Shown here piece by piece: positions 8,927 to 17,653 of a stretch of 64,000 nucleotides of DNA. The stretch is taken from assembly GCF_900142385.1 (NCBI RefSeq), contig NZ_FRAQ01000001.1, positions 124,001 to 188,000 on the forward strand, in the 5' to 3' direction. This DNA comes from Marinobacter antarcticus. Lineage in GTDB: Bacteria > Pseudomonadota > Gammaproteobacteria > Pseudomonadales > Oleiphilaceae. Position 1 is the stretch's first letter. Each line of letters opens with the position of its first letter. Under the pieces are notes generated by a model that saw only the letters and a list, made by a program, of their open reading frames with translations, ran no database searches and was not told the origin of the DNA. The position numbers and the translations under genes are program-made.

Positions 8927-8954
8927 TATTCCGGGGCCTGAAGGCCCCGGAATA
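8927..8954 (-). repeat. Strong hairpin between fdhB and fdhC
   Basis: A 13-bp perfect inverted repeat (arm TATTCCGGGGCCT at 8927-8939, partner 8942-8954) has only two bases between the arms. No U-tract follows on the minus strand, so it is more likely an RNA stability or processing element that sets fdhAB levels above fdhC than a full terminator. Confidence 0.7.
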
Positions 8955-8965
8955 CTCAGGCAAAC

Positions 8966-9574
8966 TTATGCACCCTTCTTCTCGTAAGCTGTGCCCCACC
9001 CCCAAGCGCCCGAACCGAAACCACGGCTCACTACGCGTTGGCGATAGATGTCAGCCACCTCGTTGCCATCACCGGCCAACAGGGCTTTGGTCGAACACAT
9101 TTCTGCACAGATCGGCAACTTGCCCTCGGCAATACGGTTGCGCCCATATTTAGAGAACTCAGCCGTGGAGTTGTCTTCTTCAGGACCACCTGCACAGAAT
9201 GTACATTTGTCCATCTTGCCACGGCTACCAAAGTTGCCCGCCTGGGGAAACTGAGGGGCGCCGAAGGGGCAAGCGTAGAAACAATACCCACAACCAATGC
9301 ATAGATCCTTGGAATGCAATACGATTCCGTCTTCTGTCTGGTAGAAGCAATCCACGGGACAAACGGCCATACAAGGCGCATCTGAACAGTGCATGCAAGC
9401 TACCGAGATCGAGCGCTCGCCAGGCTTACCATCTTCGATGGTCACCACGCGTCGACGGTTGATACCCCAGGGAACTTCATGCTCATTCTTACAGGCCGTT
9501 ACGCAAGCATTACATTCGATGCAGCGTTCGGCGTCGCAAAGGAATTTTGCTCTTGCTTGTCCTTCAAGTGCCAT
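8966..9574 (-). CDS. fdhB: Formate dehydrogenase beta subunit, 4x[4Fe-4S]
   Basis: Electron-transfer subunit of 202 residues with four ferredoxin-type cysteine groups: CIECNACVTACK, CMHCSDAPCMAVCPVDC, CIGCGYCFYACPFG, and a last group built from CTFC and the C in LPICAEMC. E. coli FdnH carries a C-terminal membrane helix; none is visible here, so this subunit probably binds the membrane only through FdhC. It has no signal peptide and is expected to be exported through TAT together with FdhA. It lies 15 bp after fdhA. Confidence 0.95.
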   Translation of the reverse strand: MALEGQARAKFLCDAERCIECNACVTACKNEHEVPWGINRRRVVTIEDGKPGERSISVACMHCSDAPCMAVCPVDCFYQTEDGIVLHSKDLCIGCGYCFYACPFGAPQFPQAGNFGSRGKMDKCTFCAGGPEEDNSTAEFSKYGRNRIAEGKLPICAEMCSTKALLAGDGNEVADIYRQRVVSRGFGSGAWGWGTAYEKKGA

Positions 9575-9589
9575 GGTCTACACCTCTTG

Positions 9590-12475
9590 TTATGCTGGCA
9601 TGATCGAACACAGGGTGGCTTTGGTCTCTTGCATCTGCGTGACCGAGTCATACCCGTATGTTTGAACAACGTTTGTGGATTCACCCAGGACATAGGGGTC
9701 GGAGCCCTTGGGATACTTGTCTCTCAGAGACTTGCCCTCCAGATGCCCGCCGAAGTGGAACGGCATAAAGGCTACTCCCTCGCCAACACGTTCAGTCACC
9801 ATGGCCTTAACTTTGATGCGTCCGCCTTCAGGGCCAGAAACCCAAACATCTTTTCCGTCACGAATGTTCAGGTTATTCGCATCACGCGTGTTCACCTCGA
9901 TGAACATGTCCTGCTGCAGCTCCGCCAACCAGGGGTTTGAGCGCGTCTCGTCACCACCACCCTCATACTCAACCAAGCGGCCTGAGGTCAGAATGATGGG
10001 GAAATCCTTGCTGAAGTCGTTCTTTTGAATGGACTCGTACAGAGTCGGGACGCGCCAGAACGTCTTGTCGGCATAGGTCGGGTAATCTTTGACCAGGTCG
10101 CGACGCGTTGTGTACAGCGGCTCGCGATGAAGCGGCACTGGATCCGGGAAGTTCCAGACCACAGTTCGCGCTTTGGCGTTACCAAAGGGTGCACATTCGT
10201 GTTTGATCGCAACACGCTGTATACCGCCGGACAGATCGGTCTTCCAGTTGGTCTCGGGGCCGGCAATAGCGTCAATTGTGGCACGCTCCTCGGCGGTAAG
10301 ATCCCCGTCCCAGCCCAGATCCATCAGCATCTGCATGGTGAACTCAGGGTACCCGTCCTTGATCTCCGAGTTTTTCGAGTAAACGCCTTCTGCCAACAGG
10401 TTTTCACCGTTGCGCTCGACACCAAACCGGGCACGGAAGGTGAGACCGCCCTGGGACACCGGCAACGACATATCGTACAGATTCGGTGTTCCCGGGTGGT
10501 TCATTTCTGCAGTACCCCAGCTTGGCCAGGGCAGGCCGTAGATATCCCCATCGCAAGGCCCACCATTTGCCCGAAGGGTGGTCTTGTCGAAGTGGTGCTG
10601 GTATTGCATGTGTTTCTTGATGCGTTCAGGGGATTGACCGGTATAGCCGATGGTCCACATACCACGGTTAAATTCGCGGGTTATGTCCTCAATCAATGGC
10701 TCGTCGCCTTCAATGGCTATGTTGCGGAACATGCGATCGGTGAAACCGAACTTGTCCGCAAACAGCTTTATGATTTCATGGTCAACCTTGGAGTCGAACA
10801 GCGGCTCGACAACCTTTTCACGCCACTGGAGCGAACGGTTTGAAGCCGTTACCGAACCGTAGGTTTCGAACTGTGTGGTCGTTGGCAGCAGATAAGCGCC
10901 GTCTTTGCGATCATGCAGCACGGCTGAAACGGTGGGGAAGGGATCCACTACGACCAGCAAGTCGAGCTTTTCCATGGCTTCCTTCATTTCCAGCATTCGG
11001 GTCTGTGAGTTGGGCGCGTGGCCCCATAGCACCATGGCCCGGGTGTTGTCGGGCTGCTCGAGGTTCTCCTTGGCTTCCAGGACACCATCAATCCAGCGAG
11101 ACACGGGAATGCCTTTCTCGTTCATCATCGCTCTGGACTTGCCGTTCTTATCCCACACGGCAAATTGACCTTTCAGCCAATCCAGGTCTTCCTCCCAGAC
11201 ACGTGCCCAGTGAGCCCAGGATCCAGCAGCCAGGCCATAGTAGCCAGGCAGAGTATCGGCCAGCACACCCAGGTCAGTGGCACCCTGAACGTTGTCGTGT
11301 CCGCGGAAGATGTTGGTGCCGCCACCGGAAACGCCCATGTTGCCCAGCGCCAACTGGAGTATGCAGTAGGCGCGCGTGTTGTTGTTACCGTTGGTGTGCT
11401 GAGTACCGCCCATGCACCAGATGACAGTGCCCGGGCGGTTATTAGCCAGGGTGCGGGCGACGCGCTCAAGCTGAGCGCCTGGCGCACCGGTCACGCGCTC
11501 AACCTCTGCCGGGTCCCAGCGCTTAACCTCTTCACGGATGTCGTCCATTCCCCACACCCGGGTGCGGATAAACTCCTTGTCTTCCCATTTGTTTTCGAAG
11601 ATATGCCAGAGAATACCCCAGACCAGTGCAACGTCTGAGCCCGGCCGGAAACGCACGAACTCATCAGCATGCGCTGCGGTGCGCGTGAAACGCGGATCAC
11701 AAACGATGAGCGGCGCGTTGTTTTCTTCCTTGGCTTTCAGGATGTGTAGCAGCGACACTGGGTGCGCTTCGGCGGGGTTGCCCCCGATCAGGAAGATCGC
11801 TTTGGAGTTGTGGATGTCATTGTACGAGTTGGTCATCGCACCGTAGCCCCATGTGTTGGCTACGCCCGCCACGGTTGTCGAGTGACAAATCCGGGCCTGG
11901 TGATCGACGTTGTTGGTGCCCCAGTAGGCGGCGAACTTACGGAACAGGTAGGCCTGCTCGTTATTGAACTTCGCGCTGCCCAGCCAGTAGACCGAATCCG
12001 GGCCGCTTTCCTCGCGGATCTGCAACATCTTGTCGCCGATTTCGTTTATCGCCTGATCCCAGGGGATCTTCTGCCACTGGCCGTTGACCATTTTCATGGG
12101 GGACTTGAGACGACGCTCGCCGTGGGCATGCTCGCGCACCGAAGCGCCTTTGGCGCAGTGGGCACCCATATTGAAGGGACTATCCCATCCGGGTTCCTGG
12201 CCGGTCCACACGCCGTTTTGCACTTCAGCTTCGACGGTGCAGCCTACCGAACAGTGCGTACACACGGATTTTTTACGCACAACTTCGCCACCTGTCGTCG
12301 ATGGGGTCGCGGCTTCAACTCGCCCAGACGTCAGCGACAAAGCCGCCATCCCACCCACTGCAACACCGGAGGCCGTTAAAAACTGGCGACGATCCAAAGT
12401 CTTGGCAGCGAGAGATGAAAGTAAAGATCCAGCACGGGAGCCTTTCGCTACCCCGTTGGTTTTCTTCCTTAACAT
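9590..12475 (-). CDS. fdhA: Formate dehydrogenase alpha (catalytic) subunit, TAT-exported, Cys type
   Basis: Molybdopterin-bis-MGD (Mo or W) enzyme that oxidises formate to CO2. The 961-residue protein has a TAT signal (DRRQFLTASG, arginines 29-30, then a hydrophobic stretch ending near 55), a [4Fe-4S] site (C72, C75, C79, C107, with K109 in the CAKG electron-relay position) and the active-site segment ARICHSTTVAG. C197 occupies the place held by selenocysteine in E. coli FdnG/FdhF, and H198 follows, so this is a cysteine enzyme that needs no Sec machinery. The C-terminal MGD-binding domain (AFMPFHFGG) is present. It is the third-last step of the operon core, followed by fdhB and fdhC. Confidence 0.96.
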   Translation of the reverse strand: MLRKKTNGVAKGSRAGSLLSSLAAKTLDRRQFLTASGVAVGGMAALSLTSGRVEAATPSTTGGEVVRKKSVCTHCSVGCTVEAEVQNGVWTGQEPGWDSPFNMGAHCAKGASVREHAHGERRLKSPMKMVNGQWQKIPWDQAINEIGDKMLQIREESGPDSVYWLGSAKFNNEQAYLFRKFAAYWGTNNVDHQARICHSTTVAGVANTWGYGAMTNSYNDIHNSKAIFLIGGNPAEAHPVSLLHILKAKEENNAPLIVCDPRFTRTAAHADEFVRFRPGSDVALVWGILWHIFENKWEDKEFIRTRVWGMDDIREEVKRWDPAEVERVTGAPGAQLERVARTLANNRPGTVIWCMGGTQHTNGNNNTRAYCILQLALGNMGVSGGGTNIFRGHDNVQGATDLGVLADTLPGYYGLAAGSWAHWARVWEEDLDWLKGQFAVWDKNGKSRAMMNEKGIPVSRWIDGVLEAKENLEQPDNTRAMVLWGHAPNSQTRMLEMKEAMEKLDLLVVVDPFPTVSAVLHDRKDGAYLLPTTTQFETYGSVTASNRSLQWREKVVEPLFDSKVDHEIIKLFADKFGFTDRMFRNIAIEGDEPLIEDITREFNRGMWTIGYTGQSPERIKKHMQYQHHFDKTTLRANGGPCDGDIYGLPWPSWGTAEMNHPGTPNLYDMSLPVSQGGLTFRARFGVERNGENLLAEGVYSKNSEIKDGYPEFTMQMLMDLGWDGDLTAEERATIDAIAGPETNWKTDLSGGIQRVAIKHECAPFGNAKARTVVWNFPDPVPLHREPLYTTRRDLVKDYPTYADKTFWRVPTLYESIQKNDFSKDFPIILTSGRLVEYEGGGDETRSNPWLAELQQDMFIEVNTRDANNLNIRDGKDVWVSGPEGGRIKVKAMVTERVGEGVAFMPFHFGGHLEGKSLRDKYPKGSDPYVLGESTNVVQTYGYDSVTQMQETKATLCSIMPA

Positions 12476-12562
12476 GTCAGATACCTCTGCTTTTTTATTC
12501 TCATTTTTCTGGAGGTGTGGTCATCCAAGGGCATCACGCAACCTTGAATAATTCACACTTCC

Positions 12563-12754
12563 TCAAAAGCGAGCCGATTCGAAATATTTACGTGTGTGTT
12601 CAGTATCACGTAGCCCGCGGCTTTTAGGGGCGTCGTTCTTGACGACCTCGGCTGCAGCGTTCGGTGCAACCGCCATTGCAACGGCAGCCGGAGCTGCAGC
12701 TGCTGCCATTTGCAAAAAATGGCGACGGCTGTTTTCACGCTTTGGTTTGTCCAT
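12563..12754 (-). CDS. Formate dehydrogenase region TAT-target peptide
   Basis: A 63-residue protein that is nearly all TAT signal: RENSRRHFLQMAAAAAPAA, then an Ala-rich hydrophobic run, and a short charged tail ending RKYFESARF. This matches the known small 'formate dehydrogenase region TAT target' family found just upstream of fdhA in many proteobacteria. Function is not established. It follows the TorD-like gene by about 40 bp and precedes fdhA by about 90 bp. Confidence 0.9.
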   Translation of the reverse strand: MDKPKRENSRRHFLQMAAAAAPAAVAMAVAPNAAAEVVKNDAPKSRGLRDTEHTRKYFESARF

Positions 12755-12795
12755 AGGACATCTCCACCTGAGTTAAGGGATCTTGTCGATCCCGG

Positions 12796-13407
12796 TTACT
12801 GAATTGCAAAGGCATCAGCTTCTATGGTCATGAAAGCCCGCCCCAGCGAGCCCACAGGAGCGTAGAAGATGGCGCTTTGCGCTTCTTCCAAATCGGTAAA
12901 AAACAGTGCCGCCCACTTTGCCAGGTGCGCGTCAAAAAAGGCTTTTTGCGAAGGCAGATCACAGTCGCATGGGAACTCGCCGGCTACGATGCCCGCCATG
13001 ATTTCACACAGTGTGCCTATGTGATCTTCGGGCTCTTTTACGTCGCTACGGGCTTTGATGCCCCGCGCCATCAGATCGGTACGCAGATCTGCAAGGGGCT
13101 TTTCGTTCAAAAATCCGGTGAGGTAATAGCTGGCGTAGGGCAGTAGCTCACCACGCCCGAGTCCAACGAAAAGGTTGTTGTACTCCCATTCGGCATCATA
13201 AGGTGAAGTGCGTTCGGCGAGAGCGGCCAGATTTTTCGAGGCCGAGCCCAGAGGGGTGCCATCGCTCTGCAAGGATGCCAGACCTTTTAGCAGCTCTCTC
13301 GAAGGAGGGTTGCCCAGCAAGACACCCAACAATTGGTAGATTTGGGCTCGCGCGCGATCTTCATCGCTGATCGAGCGGGGGCACTGAACTTCAGCAGTAT
13401 TGACCAA
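12796..13407 (-). CDS. TorD/DmsD-family chaperone for FDH
   Basis: An all-helical cytoplasmic chaperone of 203 residues. It shows family features: YQLLGVLLGNPPS near the N-terminus, LPYASYYLTGFLNEKPLADL in the middle and EPEDHIGTLCEIMAGI, the conserved E-P-x-D-H motif. Such proteins bind TAT signals of molybdoenzymes until the cofactor is in. Its position directly before the TAT peptide and fdhA suggests FdhA is its client. Confidence 0.9.
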   Translation of the reverse strand: MVNTAEVQCPRSISDEDRARAQIYQLLGVLLGNPPSRELLKGLASLQSDGTPLGSASKNLAALAERTSPYDAEWEYNNLFVGLGRGELLPYASYYLTGFLNEKPLADLRTDLMARGIKARSDVKEPEDHIGTLCEIMAGIVAGEFPCDCDLPSQKAFFDAHLAKWAALFFTDLEEAQSAIFYAPVGSLGRAFMTIEADAFAIQ

Positions 13408-13497
13408 GTCTCAGTCCTTAGTTTTATTGTTTGAATTTTGCACTACTAATCTTTATAGCGCCGATTGAACTCTGGCGCAACTTTGACCCGAGCATGG

Positions 13498-14097
13498 CTA
13501 TTCAAATCGCATTCGGGGGCGATAGCGCGGTTCAGATTCCGCCTCAGTTTCGCCAACCACAGGTAAGACGCTGCGTCCACCGGGCAGTGGCTCAACAGCA
13601 ATCTCGGGCTCCAGTTTCTCTGTGACCCCTTCAGGCTCAGTCGGTTCCAGGCCTTCGGCTTGTGTTTCGATCCGGTTTTCGAGTTGCTCATCAATCTTTT
13701 TGGTTTTATCAATCAGACCCTGGCCCACCTTGTATAGGGTCTTTGCGCCTTTTACCGTGGTGCCGGCGTCAGTGAAATCTTCGTCGTAGTCATTAAGGCC
13801 ATCCAGGACCGCCAGCACGGGGTTGGATTTCCACAACGCTCGGAGGGCCTTACGGCGTAAGAGGTCAGGAATCTCTTTTCGCATAAACCCGGTTATGTCG
13901 GTGCCCAGCTCGATGCTGTCCGGGTCGGGCAAACCATACTTCTCCAGAACCTCGTGTTCCGGCAAGGTTTCATTGACGGCGAGTTCCTGCACTTCTGGGG
14001 ACGGCTCGGCCTCAACGGCCGGAGGAGTGGGGAGTTCGTCCTTCCTGGCAGCTTTGGATTTTTTGCGCGACCAACGCTGTAGACGTGATTCGGCCAT
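13498..14097 (-). CDS. DUF3306 family protein
   Basis: A 199-residue soluble, highly charged protein starting MAESRLQRWSRKKSKAARKD, the typical DUF3306 N-terminus. A middle part (DSIELGTDITGFMRKEIPDLLRRKALRALWKSNPVL region) is the conserved helical core. The C-terminal third is acidic and Glu/Pro-rich and probably disordered. The start overlaps the DUF3305 stop by one base (TAATG). The family occurs with DUF3305 in FDH operons; biochemical function is unknown. Confidence 0.85.
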   Translation of the reverse strand: MAESRLQRWSRKKSKAARKDELPTPPAVEAEPSPEVQELAVNETLPEHEVLEKYGLPDPDSIELGTDITGFMRKEIPDLLRRKALRALWKSNPVLAVLDGLNDYDEDFTDAGTTVKGAKTLYKVGQGLIDKTKKIDEQLENRIETQAEGLEPTEPEGVTEKLEPEIAVEPLPGGRSVLPVVGETEAESEPRYRPRMRFE

Positions 14098-14675
14098 TAC
14101 TGAAGTCTCGGCTTTTTGATGTTGGCGGGAGCGCGATAGACGTCGCTCTCCTGACGGATACGCGGATCGCCTTTAGCATCTTCGATACCATCAACACGGA
14201 TCTCGTCACGACGGCGTTTCTTGAAAGGCTCTTCGATATAGTGCATGTCGATAAACTCTTTGATCCATGCCGCCAGGGACTCGGGAATCGGAACCGCTTC
14301 AACAAGGCTCTCGCCACTATCCAGAGCATCCAACGCCTCATGGGCACTGGCGGTAACGGTGCTGACAACCCACCCTGATGGAGACTGACTCGTTACATCT
14401 TTGTCCATTATGATCCAGACGGAGGGAACGGCCATATTAAGGGATACCAGGTAACCCTCAACGTCGGCGCGAAATAATTCCATTGTCGCGGTGCCAGCGT
14501 GGTAATCGACCACCTCGCCCTCGTGAACCAGCTCTTTCCAGAACGCGTCCGGTGCCCCCGGTATAACAGCTACTGGCTTCCAGATATCCCGAGCCCAACG
14601 GGTTACGCCTGGCGACCGGCGAACGACTGCACCGACCTGTAGTTCACGCTTCCAGTCATCTGTGCGACTACTCAT
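14097..14675 (-). CDS. DUF3305 family protein
   Basis: First gene of the leftward FDH operon. The ATG at 14675 gives 192 residues beginning MSSRTDDWKRELQVGAVVRR; an in-frame start 63 bp upstream lacks family similarity. The conserved parts include RRSPGVTRWARDIWKPVAV and VPSVWIIM. It is a known companion of DUF3306 and FDH genes, with unknown activity. It shares a 135-bp divergent promoter region with the 4Fe-4S gene. Confidence 0.85.
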   Translation of the reverse strand: MSSRTDDWKRELQVGAVVRRSPGVTRWARDIWKPVAVIPGAPDAFWKELVHEGEVVDYHAGTATMELFRADVEGYLVSLNMAVPSVWIIMDKDVTSQSPSGWVVSTVTASAHEALDALDSGESLVEAVPIPESLAAWIKEFIDMHYIEEPFKKRRRDEIRVDGIEDAKGDPRIRQESDVYRAPANIKKPRLQ

Positions 14676-14717
14676 GGCATTTCTCTTTTTGTTATAGCTT
14701 AAATTTAGCAGGGCCCA

Positions 14718-14735
14718 GACAATTATCCAATTGTC
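14718..14735. promoter_or_regulatory. Candidate operator in the FDH divergent promoter region
   Basis: A perfect 7-bp inverted repeat, GACAATT then ATCC then AATTGTC, lies between the two divergent FDH operons, 43 bp before the DUF3305 ATG and 75 bp before the chosen start of the 4Fe-4S gene. Its place and symmetry suit a dimeric regulator. The same motif was not found by eye near the tup genes. Confidence 0.45.
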
Positions 14736-14810
14736 CAAAAGTAGATGGCTGTGGCATGCTCGAAAAGTAAAACTGATACGTATAAAAACAACGAAAGAGT
14801 CAAACTTCTG

Positions 14811-16790
14811 ATGACGGCACCCAAGACCCTACTGGTATGTTCTTGCGATAAAACACAGAGCTTCGATCCAGAGGCACTGCAGAAGGCTGCGGCAGCTGAG
14901 CAGGTGATCTCGGTGGATCAACTATGCGGCAAAGATATGCGCATCGCCGCCGAGCACTTGGGCGCCAGTAACGAATTGCTCATCGCCTGTGGCCAGCAGG
15001 CCTCTTTATTCGAGCGCCTGGGTGAGGATGTATACGCTGAGATTCAGCACTCGGCGCCGTTTAGCACCATCGACATTCGGGATCGCGCCGGCTGGAGTGC
15101 CTCCAGCGCGAAGCCAGAGCGTTTACATGCCAAACAAGCGGCCTTGATTGCCGCTGCCCAGCTGCCGGCTCCCATGGCGCCCGCTAAAATCATTCAGTCC
15201 AGCGGTGTATGTTGCATTGTCGGCCCGACCGAGCAGGCCATCAGAATGGCGGAGCTGGTGCAGGAGGAGCTGGGTGTCACGTGTATCGTCAGTGATGCAG
15301 GCCCGATACAGCTGCCTTCCGCTGCTTACGATGTGGCCAGAGGTCAATTGACGGCTGCTCGCGGCGCGCTGGGCAACTTCAAGCTGGAATTTGCCCAGCT
15401 TCAGACTCTGAATTCCGCCGGTCGCGGTGCACTCGGTTACGGCGAGTTGAAGGCCACCGCCCGAAGCGAATGTGACGTGTTTATCGACCTGCGCGGCGGC
15501 GCTCCGGCGTTTCCCAGTTATCAGAAACGCAATGGTTACTTCTGGGCCGACCCGACCAAAACCGGAGAGTTGGAGCGCATTGCCCTGACCGCCCGGGAAC
15601 GGGTCGGGGAGTTCGAAAAAACGGTGTATTTCAGGTTGGAGGAATCCCTGTGTGCGCACTCCCGGGCCAACAAGACTGGATGTACCCGTTGTTTGGATGT
15701 CTGCCCTACCGAGGCCATTTTTTCCGCCGGGGATCACATTCAGATTGACTCCGATATTTGCGCCGGCTGCGGGTCCTGCGCGGCGGTTTGCCCGACGTCA
15801 GCCGTGACCATGAATGAAACCCCGTTCGAGGCGCTGACCAAGGCCGTGGAGGTGATGGCCAGGGTATACCGAGAGCATACCAACGAGTCACCGCGTCTGG
15901 TTTTTCATACATTGAAAGAGGGGGGGGATGCCATCGCCTACCTGGCTCGATATGACGACGGACTTGCAGACGATCTGATTCCGATGGGTCTGGAGCATGT
16001 AGATCGGGTCGGGCATGCCGAGATCATGGCAGCGTTCGGGGCGGGCTACGCCGAAGTGCTGATCCTGGCGGATAACGAAATAGACCGCCGGGCGGTGACG
16101 GCGGAAGTTGAGTTGGCCCAGGCCATGCTCAAAGGCACCCATAACTCGCCGAGCCGGATCCGGGTTATTTCCGCCATTGAACTCTGCAGCGCCGGTGACA
16201 ATGTCGGGCGAGTGAGTGAGCCGGTTTTGCTGATCGGCGGCCGTCGGGACATTACGCGGGTTACCATTGCCGCAATGTCAGACAAGATCGAAGCTCCCAT
16301 TCCTTTGCCCGTGGGCGCGCCGTACGGTGCGATAGAAATTGATTCGGATAAATGCACACTCTGTCTGGCCTGCGTATCCCTGTGTCCGACCGGTGCGCTT
16401 GGCGACCATCCGGACCGGCCGGAAGTTCAGTTCACGGAAAACGCCTGTGTTCAATGCGGCGTTTGTGACAGCACCTGTCCAGAGACGGCCATCACTCTGA
16501 AGCCTCAGCTGGATGTGTCCAAGACTGCACTGAGTGCCCGGGCATTACACGGTGAAGAGCCTTTCGAGTGCATCAAGTGCGGCACTCCGTTTGGCGTTGC
16601 GAGCACCATTAACCGAATTGTTGAAAAACTGGAAAACCAGCACTGGATGTACAAGAACTCCGACAACGTTCAGCTCATCAAGATGTGTAACGACTGTCGA
16701 GTTAAAGCCCAGTTCCACGGGGATAAGGCACCCATGGCAGGGGGAGAGCGTCCCCGGGTTCGCACCAGTGATGATTATCTGGACAGCTAA
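14811..16790 (+). CDS. FDH-associated multi-[4Fe-4S] protein
   Basis: A 659-residue soluble protein. It has an N-terminal part with a CxC pair (C10, C12) and scattered cysteines, a first double-ferredoxin region at about 281-327 (CTRCLDVCP, CAGCGSCAAVCP), an unassigned middle domain, a second double-ferredoxin region at about 515-556 (CTLCLACVSLCP, CVQCGVCDSTCP), and a C-terminal CxxC pair set (C587/C590, C626/C629) that could bind zinc or another cluster. The ATG at 14811 is chosen; an in-frame ATG at 14745 would run into the likely promoter. It heads the divergent operon and is known from FDH clusters of Shewanella and relatives, but its partner is unknown. It is probably an electron carrier or maturation factor. 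Confidence 0.85.
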   Translation: MTAPKTLLVCSCDKTQSFDPEALQKAAAAEQVISVDQLCGKDMRIAAEHLGASNELLIACGQQASLFERLGEDVYAEIQHSAPFSTIDIRDRAGWSASSAKPERLHAKQAALIAAAQLPAPMAPAKIIQSSGVCCIVGPTEQAIRMAELVQEELGVTCIVSDAGPIQLPSAAYDVARGQLTAARGALGNFKLEFAQLQTLNSAGRGALGYGELKATARSECDVFIDLRGGAPAFPSYQKRNGYFWADPTKTGELERIALTARERVGEFEKTVYFRLEESLCAHSRANKTGCTRCLDVCPTEAIFSAGDHIQIDSDICAGCGSCAAVCPTSAVTMNETPFEALTKAVEVMARVYREHTNESPRLVFHTLKEGGDAIAYLARYDDGLADDLIPMGLEHVDRVGHAEIMAAFGAGYAEVLILADNEIDRRAVTAEVELAQAMLKGTHNSPSRIRVISAIELCSAGDNVGRVSEPVLLIGGRRDITRVTIAAMSDKIEAPIPLPVGAPYGAIEIDSDKCTLCLACVSLCPTGALGDHPDRPEVQFTENACVQCGVCDSTCPETAITLKPQLDVSKTALSARALHGEEPFECIKCGTPFGVASTINRIVEKLENQHWMYKNSDNVQLIKMCNDCRVKAQFHGDKAPMAGGERPRVRTSDDYLDS

Positions 16791-16807
16791 AAACAACAGG
16801 AAACAAC

Positions 16808-17653
16808 ATGGTTGAGTACACCGAAGTAGGAAAACCGAATCTGATCGGTACCGACGCTCCCCGGCCACAAGACAAAAACCCGAAGGGGATTGATCGCATC
16901 ATTGCCATCGCCTCGGGCAAAGGCGGCGTGGGCAAGTCGACAGTGGCGTCCAATCTGGCTGTCGCACTGGCCTCGAAAGGTCTTAAAGTGGGTCTGTTGG
17001 ATGCAGACGTCTACGGACCCAGCCAGCCCCGGATGCTGGGCGTTTCAGGTCGCCCGTCCAGCCCCGACGGGCATACCATCCTGCCGTTGCGCAATCATGG
17101 CGTGACCCTGATGTCCCTGGGTCTGATGGCCCCGGAGGACGAAGCCATCGTCTGGCGTGGGCCTATGCTGATGGGCGCCCTGGAACAGATGATGAACCAG
17201 GTGGACTGGGGCAGGCTGGACGTGCTGTTGGTGGATCTGCCCCCGGGTACCGGCGACGTGCAAATGACCCTGAGTCAGAAATTCTTCGTTGCCGGCGCGG
17301 TTGTGGTCTCGACACCCCAGGACATAGCTCTGATGGATGCGCGCAAAGGCATCGACATGTTCAACCGGATGGAGGTGCCACTGTTTGGCCTGATCGAAAA
17401 CATGGCATCTTTTGTCTGTGACGGCTGCGGTAAAGAACACCATCCCTTTGGATCCGGCGGCGCCCGGGCAGAGGCAGAAAAGATTGGAGCGCCCTTCCTG
17501 GGTGAAATTCCCCTGGATCTCGATATTCGCATCGGTTCGGACGGCGGTGTTCCGATTGTGGTGTCGAGACCGGATAGCCCTCAGTCCCAATCCTTTCAGC
17601 GTATCGCCGATGAAATTATTGCTTCTGACATATATGCCCAGGCCATCCGATGA
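16808..17653 (+). CDS. Mrp/NBP35-type P-loop ATPase
   Basis: ATPase of the Fe-S cluster carrier family, 281 residues. It shows the deviant Walker A GKGGVGKST (about 38-46), DADVYGPSQPRMLG, the DLPPGTGD motif and the C-terminal CDGC pair that bridges a cluster between two subunits. It lacks the N-terminal DUF59 domain of full-length Mrp/ApbC. AGGAAACAAC precedes the ATG. Its place right after the multi-4Fe-4S gene suggests it loads clusters on that protein or on FdhA/FdhB (inference). Confidence 0.9.
   Translation: MVEYTEVGKPNLIGTDAPRPQDKNPKGIDRIIAIASGKGGVGKSTVASNLAVALASKGLKVGLLDADVYGPSQPRMLGVSGRPSSPDGHTILPLRNHGVTLMSLGLMAPEDEAIVWRGPMLMGALEQMMNQVDWGRLDVLLVDLPPGTGDVQMTLSQKFFVAGAVVVSTPQDIALMDARKGIDMFNRMEVPLFGLIENMASFVCDGCGKEHHPFGSGGARAEAEKIGAPFLGEIPLDLDIRIGSDGGVPIVVSRPDSPQSQSFQRIADEIIASDIYAQAIR

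Noticed and set aside
8927-8954. Intrinsic terminator after fdhB
   Set aside because: No U-run follows the hairpin on the minus strand and fdhC continues the operon.
10025-10843. Plus-strand frame of 272 codons opposite fdhA
   Set aside because: Antisense shadow of the catalytic subunit gene.
11870-11900. Selenocysteine in FdhA
   Set aside because: The active-site codon encodes cysteine (ARICHS), not TGA, and no SECIS-like element is needed.
14740-14760. Possible sigma-54 promoter (TGGCTG...TGCT) in the FDH divergent region
   Set aside because: The GG and GC elements are one base too close and the flanking bases do not fit.
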